Source of the DNA: Chrysomallon squamiferum
Lineage: Eukaryota; Mollusca; Gastropoda; Neomphalida; Peltospiridae
Length of the DNA: 64,000 bases
Reading direction: 5' to 3'
Assembly: GCA_012295275.1 (NCBI GenBank)
Contig: CM022674.1
Location: 8,520,260-8,584,259 of the forward strand
Made by a program: the position numbers and the translations under genes. Every line of letters begins with the position of its first letter. Position 1 is the stretch's first letter. Positions 1-12,665 of this stretch are shown here, piece by piece. The notes under the pieces were generated by a model that made no database searches, was not told the DNA's origin, and was given only the letters and a program-made list of their open reading frames with translations.

Positions 1-19
1 CTATAATGTATAGGCTAAA

Positions 20-757
20 TGAAGGAACATTAAAGAAAAACAAACAACCAACAAGTTATTAAAAATATAAACAACATATAAATATAATCATTTTAAACAG
101 CGCCAGACCTTTATAGCTGTACATAAAATCTACGGCAATTTCGTTCTGTAAAAAAATGTAACAGAATGGCTATTTCGCTAAGCATGTGCTACGTTCAAAC
201 ATGGAGCTTCTTTTTGCCAAAGAAGACACACTGCAGTGTCACATATTGTTTGAAAGGTAATTGAATGATCTTTCATTTGATCCCATGAACATAGGTTTTA
301 TTTTCTGCCAGTTTTTTTCAAAATTGGGTTGAAGGCATGAAAAAGTACGTTTTTGGACACAACTTTTGATGTAAGTGATTGCCAGCGACAACATGCACAC
401 GGTTAGAAAAATTGAACTTTGACCCTCCTATCAGTGCTAAAAATAACATTGAAGCTATTTTGGCAAAAACAAGCCAGGCGTTTATAGAGCGACCCTATTT
501 TAGGACTTACTCCACACTGTTAATTGCTGACCATGGGCGCCGAATGGTGTGTTTACCCCCACCATGTTTAACACTCATACAAAGAACTGATTTAACATAC
601 AACAAGAACAACACCATTTAAAAGAGCATATAAAGATCTTTAGTTAGATATATTTGTTTATTAGGATTTATAGAAGGGATTTGGGACTGGAGGAAAATTG
701 ACAAAATCTGAACTTTTAATAGCTTCGACAAATTATATTGGCTAGGCTGCCGGTACC
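20..757. repeat. dispersed repeat, copy 1 (second copy at 13388-14007)
   Basis: This stretch matches 13388-14007 over most of its length with small indels. Shared blocks include GGCATGAAAAAGTA, ACATGCACACGGTTAGAAA, TACAAAGAACTGATTTAACA and GACAAAATCTGAACTTTTAA. No terminal inverted repeats, poly-A tail or credible ORF are visible. It may run past the left window edge. It lies left of the last visible eIF4G exon, presumably in an intron. Confidence 0.8.
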
Positions 758-959
758 TACTTTTAATAAAGAAGTATACACAGCAGGATAACACAAGAAC
801 ATAAAAATATTCCAAAAAAAAAAAAAAAAAAATACTAAATAAAACTTACTTACATTTCAAAATAATTGAAACAAATCAAAAACTTTTTAGTTTTCAGGAT
901 TTTCAAACAAACATTCAAGAATTAATCAACCTCTGAAATACATGTGAAAATCACTGTAC

Positions 960-2056
960 CTTTTCTTTGAGGAATTGTTCCACTTCTTGATGTGGTACAA
1001 AATCTGTCCATTTAAGACCAGAATTATGCCATAATTCAGCTACCACTTTATGTCCCTGGAAAAGAAGTAGTCATCTGATTAAAAAAATACCCTCAAACAA
1101 AACCAAAGAAAAATATGCATGAAGATTTTTATTTCTACATTCTGAATAACAAATATTGAAGTACATTTCAATAATAAAGCATGAGATCACACTTACCAAC
1201 TCTTGACTGGCATCATGTAATATTTCTGCCACTAAGATACCAGCTTTTTTGCTCTCTATCAGAGGCTTGCATGCCTGTTGTAGGAAGTTCAAAGGAACAC
1301 TTCCATCTTGTACCATCGGCCCAATGAGTTCTCCAAGGTAATTCCAAATTTTGGGAATATCTATTTCCATATCTTCAGCATACTGCAGAATTTCATTTAA
1401 ACTGAAAGAAAAAAAAAAAATGCTAATAATGTCCACTTGTATAAATAAAGAGAATCAGCAATTTTCAGTACCAATATCTATTAAATAAAGTACTACTTCT
1501 GTTGATAGTAATAAAAAGTTACCCTTTCAGATAAATATCCACAGTGATAATTTTCTGTTTGATGAGATCATGTAAGAGACTACCAGTCTGTCGTCTAGCA
1601 GGTCGTGATCGTTCTAACACATGGTTTATTGCTGTCTGTACAAAGATGTGGATCATGTGTGGACACTGCAGTTCTGACACACACAGAAGAGCTTCCTAAA
1701 AACACAAAATTTCGATCAGCAACAAAACAAGAAGACATTTATTTAAAGAATTACTATTTCATAAAAATAAAAAGTTTTTACTAAAATCTTATCAATGAAG
1801 TTTACTTTTATTAGTTTCAGTGACTCAAAACAGTTTCCAAAACTCATTTAAACACTAATTTAATCAGGCTACCTTTTTGTCTTGTATATGTAAATATTCA
1901 TCAATAATGGCTTTGGTTTTCTGTTCCATTTCCTCTGTAGTGTATTCTTTTACGGCTTCAGCTGGTTTTTCTGTTTCCTTCTGTTTTGGTTCTCGTGTTC
2001 TGCTGCCTTCTCTACTGGCTGGAGCCGATGGTGGGGTGGATCGGCCGCTGATTGTT
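960..2056 (-). CDS. EIF4G: eIF4G exons 22-25: MA3 (HEAT-2) domain and start of C-terminal region
   Basis: Exon 22 ends [20 protein letters not shown], the first MA3 helix. Exon 23 has [20 protein letters not shown] and [10 protein letters not shown]. Exon 24 has [20 protein letters not shown], diagnostic of eIF4G MA3, the second eIF4A contact. Exon 25 (960-1055) encodes [20 protein letters not shown] and ends at a GT donor, so at least the W2/HEAT-3 exons are missing to the left. The 959 bp left of exon 25 are intron and repeat. Confidence 0.92.
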
Positions 2057-5000
2057 CTAAGAGTAAACAAATTAATCCACAGTATTAGAGGAGTAATAAC
2101 AGTTTAGATCTCTGTAACGAATTAATAAATACTATGCTAGTTTAAGAAAATTTGTATACATATGACTGGAAGTGAGGAAAATATAAAATGACTTCAGCAA
2201 TACTTCAAGTTCTACTTCAACTTTTGATTAAGTACATTTTTTTCTAATTAGTTTGTTTTAATATTTACTTCTCATTAACAAACCTTGCACTGGCCAAAGC
2301 TCTTTCTCTTTCCAGTTCCTGTGATCCATGAGCAGCAAGTCTTACTTTCTGTAAGGAGCCTGGTGAACGAACCTGACTCCTGTGAGGACTCAATCCACGA
2401 CCAAATGCACGTGCCCGTTGATCCTCTTCTTTACTTAAAGCAGCATATCTTAAGAAAAAAATATTGAGAATGACTATCACCAATTCTGTTTAACAATTTA
2501 ATTTATGGAATGGACTCGTTTTTAAAATGTTTAAGGTTTTTTATTTTCTGTTCTTCATTTTCAGTGAATACTGCAGACCACCTGTCATACTTTTGCCTAA
2601 GTTATTTTGTTAATTTTAACTACAGGGAAATTACCCTGTAAAAAAGTCAATATAAACAGGCCAAGGTTAAAAGAAAAAAACGAAACATTCAATTTAATAA
2701 TCTCAACACAAAAAATAATTGTAATAAACGTACACATCTGGAAAGAACAATGGACTAAGTCTACATAAAGAAACAGAACCAACCTGTTTCCAGGGCCGCT
2801 GGGTCTGTCTCCTTCCTGTGACGCTCTGCTGCCACCACCACTGCTACCACGTCCCCAGCCACCAAATGCTCTTGCTCCACCACCTGGGCCAAGCTGTATG
2901 TTGTCATCTGAACTCTGTGAAAGAAGAAAAGAACTTTCAACTAAAATATAATGTACTTACTAACAATCCAGAAAGGTATTGTAGACTTTGTTAACCATGC
3001 CATCATAAGAAACACCAGAATTGTTCTCCCATTATTAAAAAACATAACATTTTTTTAACTACATATGATATAAACTTCTGGAATTACTAACCTTGTTGAT
3101 TTTAAGCTTGGACACATCAATATTACGATCAATATTTCTCATTCCAGCTTTACTGCTGACAGTGTTCCAACCATCCTCTCCCATTCCTCCCTGCCCCATT
3201 TGTGGGCGAGCTGTGAAAACAGTGAAAAAATGATCAGAATTAAATGGTCAACATATGTTCAGTAAACAGCTACAGCTATGTTATTAAAAATGATTTTACC
3301 GTTAATAATGCACCATAAAATATAATAGAAGACTGTCTTAATCTGTTAAATATTCTTTACCAAAAATACTCTTGGTCAAATGTATTAAATTAATTATTAA
3401 ACTTGTATTAAAAAAAATTTAAATATTCTTTTTAAAACTAACCTCTGTTTCTCTTCATGGGTTGTTGAGAGTTGAACTGAGAAATCATTTGACGTTGAAT
3501 CTCTTCCTGTTTAGCTTCTCTGTGTATCTGATCTATTGTTTTAGGTTTGTTTTCATCTCTTCTGGGTATCCAACGGTTCTACAGAATAAATACATACAAT
3601 TATTTTTCAATGTTCTACAAGGTGTTTTTCCTTTATTTGTACAGATGTAAGTATTAAATTTGTGTTATTAGATCATTGATAAGAGAAGTCACATTAATAT
3701 AACATACAGACTTTATTTGATCATGAATGGTCTGGTGTTAGCTGTCATTATTTCTGATATAACATTTTTTTTACTGAAAATGTTGGAAAAACATTAAATA
3801 AATCTGTATTTATATATTCTAAAACATTTAAATTATCATTCTTTAAAATTGTATCCTCTAACCTGTATTCTACATAATTTTAAAACTGCTGTCAAGTTTT
3901 GAAAAAAAAAGAAAAATTAAAAAAATAATGTGGACTCACATCTCTCAATTCAATTACGTCTTGTAACATGAATCTACACCGGGAGGAAACTTTCTTCTCA
4001 GCAACAATTTTTTGCATCTGTGAAAAATACTGATCCATTCTTGGCTGCAAATTTTATTGAAAGAAAGAATTACATGATTAAGGTTTGAAACATTATCAAA
4101 GAAAGCAACTACATGTCAAAAAGATGTGAAATGTTAAGAACCACAGAAATAAACAAACATTATCTCAAACATTAGCCCAATTCAGATTTTAACAATTAAC
4201 TTCAAAATAGTATTTAAGAGGGAAAAAATCCTGAAATTTTCCTTTACATACAATCATAAATTTGTTAAAATCTTGTCTTACCTTTGCTTTTTCCGATTCC
4301 AATTCTTTGCCAATGGTTGTAAGTAGTCTGCATAAACATTCAAGATTCTCTTCATCCCGAGATCGGAGCAATTTGAAGACGCAGTCATGCATAATATTTT
4401 CGGTCAACATTTTTAATTTAAATAATTCACCAATAAATCTGAAATAAACAACAAAAATGAACTTAGATCTATCTCTTCACAAAATCTGGAAATTTTGTTA
4501 GATATGCATCATATTGTTTAAAATAAATTATCCTCAAAGGGAAATAAATTTACCTGATGTTTCCTATTGATCTTCTCCTTGCGTTGCTAGACTCTTCTTC
4601 AAGCTCTTCTCTTAACTGAGATTTTTTCTCTTCCTGTTTTTTAAAAGCAAACAACTATACTATGTGATTTAAATAAGACAAACATGACAAAAGAAATTTC
4701 TATTACATTAAAGAAAATAAAACACTGATTTAAATCCTGCCTTTAAAATATTTAATAATTGTTAACAGTGTAAATTGCCAATTCACTTTCTTCAGATACT
4801 TTAAATTACAGTGAAAATAAAAGTAAAGTAATTATATTCAAAAGAACAGATTCAGATTTATTTAAAAAAGACTTACAGATTCTGCTTCTTCAAGTTTCTT
4901 TCTTTTCTTATCAAGTTCTACTTGATCATCATTATCTCTTTCAAATTCTCTCTGACACCTAGTCAACAGTATCACTCGGAAATTTACAAATTCACCAGGT

Positions 5001-8000
5001 TTGCTTTCTGATGGCACTTTCAACTAAAAAGAAACCAATATTAAACATTAAAATAGAACAGATTTATCAGAATGTCTTAAAGCTGGAATTACTAAAAGCA
5101 ACAAAAATAAAAGAAAATTTTTTTAAAGAGGAAAGAAAACAAATACTCACCATTAATAAATATTTGCACATATTTGCATATGCAACACTGAAACTAGGTT
5201 CACTAATAGCCTGAAAAAGACAAAGCAGGTCGTCAATAACTGACATTTGTTTAACTATGTTTAAATAGTAACTGTTTCTTTACAATTGATTAAATAACAT
5301 TTAGGTTTGAAATGACAATTACATTTTAAACTATCACACAATAAACAATCCCATCCAAAAAAAAACAACCTCTCAAAATTAAAAATGTAAAATGAAGAGC
5401 AAATGACCTACTTTCTCAAAGATAAGATCTGTTACTCCTTTTAGCCTTTCTTCAGTATCAATTTTCAAACCTTTCATCTGTTGTAAAAGTGTCTGGAACT
5501 TTTGTGGTGTCAACTTGTTGAGGATACTCTTCACCTTCTTATTAAGTTCCTGAAAACAGAACAACTAACTATGTATTCTATTTTTATTTTTTTACTTTTT
5601 TGAAAATTTAAATAAATTTAAATATTAGTAACTTAAAATGTTTGACTTTGTGAGTTTTAAGGACCTTTGGAAACCTGATTTATTTTGTTGCTTAATCTGA
5701 ATTAAGATTTAACTTGATGAAAGTGAAGGGGTACCCTTCGAAATCAAAACCTGCTTCAGTCATTTGTGTTTATTTTTTCTTGTATCATATCAATTACCTC
5801 AGTGTGGGTTTCTTCTTCAGGTTTCTTGTCATCTTTGTGCCCAGGCTTCCATGCTACATCAGATTTGTGCAGCTGTACCACTTCCCTCTGAATTGACACA
5901 GATTTAATGACTCGCTGCTCTCGCATTCTTGACTGGCTGCCTCTCTTTGTCATGCTGCTCTGGCCACCTCCACCACCACCCATCTGTCAGTTTAGTAAAA
6001 TAGTTCCTTTAGTTTGATATTTAACAGCAGACTTGGCAAATATTACCATGTTTATATTTGTCTGTGCAGCTGTATATTTCAAGTCATATAATCATCTAGG
6101 AATTTTTAGTAAAAATTTTAGTTATCTAGAATATAGTGGTTTCTAAATAAATTGAAATTTTACTGTAGTTTCTGAAAAACCATCTTTATTAATTTGCCCC
6201 TTTACAGGCCATTTCTTCATACTCACCTAACGTTTAAAATCAGACTATTTAAATTAAAAACATTGACACATTACTCTTTTAGCCAACAGGCTCACAACAA
6301 ACAAAATTAATCAAGGCAGATTGCATTTTTCAATAAATTGTAAAAAATGTTTTGCTTTGTAAATTAATATACAATAGCACAACAGATGCACTCTTTATAA
6401 AAAATTAAAAAAGAAAGAAGGAATAACAGGCCTTCAGAAACGAGGAATTCACTTGTTCAACAGAAAACATCTGAAGAAGAATAATCATCACAGGCCTGAA
6501 ATATCTGTTTAAATTAAGTGTCATTAGCTGAACCATGTTATCATCAAACTTACTTTTCCACTGCGTGCATATCCTGGAGTGAAGTCAGGCATGTTGTATC
6601 TTGGTTCAAAATTCTTGGAGTTGTTTTCTTTGGGATAAGGCTGTAAAAATAAAAATATAGAAATAAAATTTGATTTCCAAACATTATTCCCAGGTAATGG
6701 AAGACTTTAACAAAGTTATTTCATTGAAACTTTTTGTTCAGTATTGTTCATTTCAAGGAAATGGTCTCAATGAATCAGTGAATGTAACTGAGAACAGAAA
6801 TGTGATTATGTTAAATTTATTTTCACCTTAAATGGCAGCTAACACAGATACAAAATAATTATAAATGAACCTAAAAAGGGAAAACAAAAAAAAGTTTCAG
6901 AATTCTTTCTCAGAAGAAAAAAATGTAATTATTTAATATTTTACCTTATCAAGAATGATGTCCGGCAAGTTTGGCAAAGCATTTGGTTTTGTCATTGAAT
7001 CCTTTGCAAACTGTAGCTGCAGAAGAAAATTTCTGTCATACTGGCATTTCTTCTCTGGATTGAGTGGGCTCCACTGGTCTGCAAATTGTAATGTTTGTTA
7101 AAGTATATTTTTGATGTGTTAATTGTTGCAGTAGTAATAGAATAATGTTTGATTAATACAACAATAACATTGGTCACTTTCACAGATTTCTGAGAAACCC
7201 AGCTAAAAAAATGTAACAACAGACAAATACTATCAAAATTTTATGTAATTTTAGTAACAAAGATTAAATCAGGTTTATTACCTTCTTTGTACTTGTATTT
7301 CTCTGTGTCTGCTTCAGCCTTCTCAGTCTTGATTTCATTTGTTTTCACATTATTTTTTGCATTTTCTCGGCTGACTTCAGATTCCTTATTCTCTTTAACA
7401 TCCTTTATTTCTATCTCCACTGCCTTTGGCACTGGCTCTGTTATGACAATCTTAACTTCTGGAAGCTGTGATTTAGTTTTCTCTTTACTTTCTTCTGCTA
7501 CTGGTTTTGTCTGTTCGTCTAATGGTTTAGACAACTCAACTTCTGTTTTTGGGACATCAGCTACTGTTTTCATAGGTTCTGCAGTTGGTTTAGCCGCTTC
7601 TACTACTGGTCTTGACAATTCTGCTGCAGAGTTTGTAGCCTCCACTGCTGATTTGGATGAATCAACCTTAGATGAATCAACCACTTTTGATTCACTTTCT
7701 GCAGGTTCTTTTTCAGTATTGTTTTCAGTTTCTGGAGGTATTTGAATTTCATTTTCCTAAATAAATAAATGGTTTTTTTTCATAAAACAGATAAGAAGAG
7801 GAGAATACTTTTTTTTTTATCAACAATAAAATATTAATTTTATACAAAAAAGAATGCATGTTTTTTCCGATGGATGAATATGTAACAATTTACACAAGGT
7901 TAAAGAAAGAAAGTCTTATCTTGAATACATTTTACTGAAAGTACTAATATCATCCATAGAAATGAATAAAATGTTTAATCTCTCCATCAGCTAGTATTTA

Positions 8001-11000
8001 ATATAAAAGCTGCTTTAGTTTAAAAGATTTAAATAAAAGGAAAGTAATATTTTTCTTCTAAATGTTAGCACTTACTTGGGTATCAAGGAATGCATCCATA
8101 TCGGTTCCTACTTTCTCCTCTCCTTTCCGATTTATATCCTTTGATTTCCTTTTTCCTTTTGACTTTACATCTTTGGAAATGTTTATGTCTGTAACAGTAG
8201 ATTCTGCAAAAATAAACATGGAATTCAAAATCTTTAACAAATTTGTTTACAAAAACTGAAAATGACTGCCTATCTAATACACACTGTTTAAATATTACTG
8301 GTTTTTAAGTCGAGACAAAAATTCATTTATTAAAATCATTTTGGGAGTTAATAGTTAACCAGCTATTAATAAATTTGATGTATGAAATAGTACCTGAAAA
8401 AGTACTAAATAAATGCAAATATGTTTTAAGAAATAAAAGTTTGATCAATAGATACTGGCCAACTAGGCCACAAATATATGGCTTTTGTAAACAAGATTAT
8501 ATATTTTACTTTGATTTTAAATATGAACTACTCTGAAATATCAATAAACAAATATAAAAAATAATAAAAACCACAATAAACCTTTGAATACTTTAAATAC
8601 ATATTTATAAATATATACAAAAGGTTTTTTTTTCTTCTCCAAAATCTTATCCAGTAAAAAACAAAAATTCTGTAAATTATTTAACAGCAATAAATTATGT
8701 GATGCAACCATTCAGGTTAATGTGACCATATCAAATAACTTAAAAAGTTACATAAAAGCATTAGTTCAAGTTAAAAAAACAAAAAAAAAACAGAAAAAAA
8801 AAACATTAAAAAAAAAGAAAAGTGAAAAAATAATGCTTCAGTCTGTACATTATTACATTTATAAAGAAATTTCTTATTTATAATTATACAGCAGTTTAAA
8901 GAAAAAGAACACCATGTATACTGTGATTGGAAATCTTCCAGTATGTTCAACATATAGCATGTGCAGCTACACATCCTTTCTTAGAATATTGGAGATCAGC
9001 ATAGCCAAAGCCAGCAAACGTATCCATATAGCTACACAACTTAACCTACTTTTCCATTTTAACCACAAAATTTACAAAATAAAATATCCAAAGCAACTGT
9101 TCTCTGAAGCTGAAATCAGTAATTTCCAGAAAGGAACAAAGCACAGAGATAGAAGTTGAAAAAGCAGAAAGTGTGTATAAAGCAACATCCACAGAGCTTG
9201 TGTCAGTCTTTCCTAACATTCCTTTAGATGCAAAACGGTACAAATATGATGAAGGGGAAGGTCACAAGGTCATGTCCTGCTACAAAATGCAATAGATAAA
9301 GGTTTAGCCACAGATGTGGCAAATCTGATCACAATAGCCAGGTATAGTTAATCTGCTGTTTGTGGAAGGAAAACTGATTTAACTTCTATGGCTATTAAGT
9401 GGATATTTGTACTTAATATACCTATAGCAAGAATAAAATCAAAGTATGCACGAAGAAAACATCTAAAAATCACATGTACATATGGTGCCACATTCATTTA
9501 TTACACATATTTTTATATCATTAATAATTATTTCCTATTTTAAACAAAATGATGGGTCTCACTTTTAAAAGCTGTATAATTATTAGGAGTAATAATAGGT
9601 AAAGCAGCTATAAATGCATCAGAAACCCACTGATGATGGAGTAAACACTCGGAACACTGAAGCTATATATAGAAAAGAATGCAGACATTTTTACCTGTTC
9701 CTGCAGTTACTCAACCTGCAGTAAAGATATATAATGTAATCCTGGCCCACCCTCTAGGATTGAGTCACACACAGATAAATTTATGTAATAGCCATCTGGA
9801 CGATCCCCAAAGGTCAAGATTAGTGAGTTCAGACTTAACTGGGACAGATGCAAACGAATCACTGCCATATGGAGCTAAAGGACTTGGCATGTCTATAACA
9901 AGCTGAGCTATCATATTACATTATAAGAAAACACCTCAGTGGAAACTAGTGCTATATAGCAATGATAGTTTTGCTCACTGCTTTCTATTTGAAGAAAAAA
10001 AAAAAAGGAAAATAAAACAACATTATGTATTATAAATGTATCCTAAAGAAAACCTAATCATACTTAATTTATGTAACTTCCACAAAAAATAAAATAAATA
10101 AAAAATAAAAATTTACTTGCTTTTTATTCTAATGTTAATGTAAACGCAACAAATCTTAACCATATACTTATATTTATTCCCACTCCTGCAGTGTATAATT
10201 TCTAATCATTAACTGGTATATGCTTTGATGTTAACAAAGGTTTCCCCAATTAGTTGATGTTAATTGCCAGCTCAGAAAATTGTAACAATGGATTTTATAT
10301 TCTATTCTTGATAAAATAATGTGTTGAAATCCATAAGCTGTTATTCAAATTAGTCTCATTTCATTGCTTATATGGATTATTTCTTCTTGATAAACTGAAA
10401 TAATTCATTACATTAAACTATTTTATGATTATTTTAAAAAGTAAACTGATCAAAAACAAACTTTCTATTTACCAAATAAAACAAATATTGGTATTCCCTG
10501 TTAATTGAAACTAAATATTTAAAATGAATACTAATATTCAAACCACATAATCAAAATTAGTAACATAAATTTACAACATAAATCTGAATTAAAATAAAAA
10601 TGTTTAAAGATGGGTATTACTGATTAGGCTTTCTCGAAGTCAGTTTATATTAAAAACAATATGCTTCATCAAGTTTCAGAGAACTAGCAGAAACCAGATT
10701 TACACTACAATGATATTTCATTTATTTCTGCTCAGTATTAATCACAAAGCTGAACCAATAGGAATATGTTTATGAGGCAAAATGTAGTATTTATTTTATG
10801 ATGGTCATTCAGTGCAAGTGATATATATAAACTTTTGTAATACAACTATGGATTTAAAATACACCTATATATTTGTTATTTTTTAGATAAAGCATATTGC
10901 ATACACACAAATTTTTTAAAACAAATAGTAGTCTTATCCAATTCTGCTGTTAACCTGTTTCTAATCCAAGTTTGTCTGAACATTGCAAATCGGGTGAAAT

Positions 11001-12632
11001 GACAAATAGTTATTTCAGATATTTTATAGAAAACTATTACGACTTCTGTGAATGATGTTCAGGAAGTGTTGGGAATGTTAACTTCATTATTTTTCAGTCC
11101 CGAAAGATAGTCATCACAACATCAATTCACAGTAGTAGTTACAGTAAAAGTTTTGGTTCATTTTTTTAAATATAAAATTTGTATGTGTTTTGTGCATTTA
11201 CCTAAAATATAATGACATTCCAACAGAATTCAACAACAAACAAAATAATAATAATGAAATAAAAATAAAGATTAAAAAATAGATACGTTATTTGGCTTAT
11301 TATATGACTGTTGCTAATCATATTTTGTTTGTATAGTTATTTACAAAATTTACCTTTTTCTTTTTGAAAATGCAACTGTTTATGTGAATTTTAAATTTTT
11401 TTTTAATAGCATGACTGACAACAGACAAGTCAGAGATTATGATATCAGTTTTTATTACACCTACACTGGATTATTTTACCAATTGTTCCATAAAGTTTCA
11501 AAGAATTTAAAAAATAAATAACCTGTTTTATTAATAGCCAATTCAAATTCTGTTGGTAAAATGGGTTGATAGGATTATTTTTATTATTATTTATATGGGT
11601 TTCTCTCCTGGAATAAGACTATTAACAGTTAAATATAAAAAGGCAGTTTATATTTCTTTTTATTTGAGTAATAACAATCAGACTCAAAAAAAAAGAAGGA
11701 AAAAAGGTACTACCTTTTCATTTTGTCATTGATGTTCAGAGATTTTGGGAATTTTTCTTCTTCACTGTAATCAGTCCCGAAAGATAGTCATCATAACATC
11801 AAATAATTTCAGCAAATTTATATAAAATAAAAATGTCATGCAATTAACATGTCTGTGTCTGGTGCAAGTACATGTATCAGTGGTCTCCCCAGCATTTGTG
11901 AAAGGGATAGCCAGAATCAGTTTAACTGGTGCAAATTAAATGAAGGGATGGTATAGAAAATGTTCATGGTACAAATACTTTGATCAATGTTCAAATTACT
12001 TGTTTGTCAAAAGTACTTCTATAAATAATTGCATCAAATGCATTAACTATTAACAAGTTTATTTCATTTGCAATTAAATAAAATCAAAGTGTGTTTAATT
12101 TATTATATAAGGCCTGCCATCTATTACAATATGTTGTAAGATTTCCGTGTATGTGCACTTCCCCCACCCTCATTAAATCAGGTCTAGACATAAATGATGT
12201 TCAGAAGTTGTTGGGAATTTTATCCTCATCTTAATCAGTCCCGAAAGATGGTCATCATTACATCAACACATAACAATGAATCAAAATAGGTACCAGCATT
12301 TATGTTTGTATGTGTGTTCACAATAACATGGTAAACATGTCAAAATCTTCAAAAAGACACACAACAGAATGAGTAATATACTGCAAACAGATACTGTGGT
12401 TTCAGTTTTGGTCTTATCTGAAAACTTCAACCTGGCATACATAACATTTTTAATGAAAAATCTTTTTTGTCCTGCCAAGCCCATACAAATAGTTACCTTT
12501 TCAATTTATATAGAACAGCATAACTTTATTTACATAACCAGCTTGAATTTTCACTATTAAATAATTAGTAGTAATAAGATACTGTTATGTGTATATATCA
12601 TATATATATATATGATATATACACATAACAGT

Positions 12633-12665
<33 letters not shown>

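Noticed and set aside
4970-4990. Possible frameshift in eIF4G exon 14 at the VNF-R junction
   Set aside because: A first reading gave one extra A in the A-run. Recounting against fixed coordinates (ATG at 5011 on the plus strand) shows 147 nt and an intact frame.
6534-6553. TGATGA box next to the donor of eIF4G exon 10
   Set aside because: It directly follows the 5' splice site and has no matching box D and stem; too close to the donor for snoRNA processing.
10620-10685. Further C/D snoRNA (TGATGA and CTGA on the minus strand)
   Set aside because: Boxes are too close, the terminal stem is only about four pairs, and no rRNA-complementary guide was recognised.
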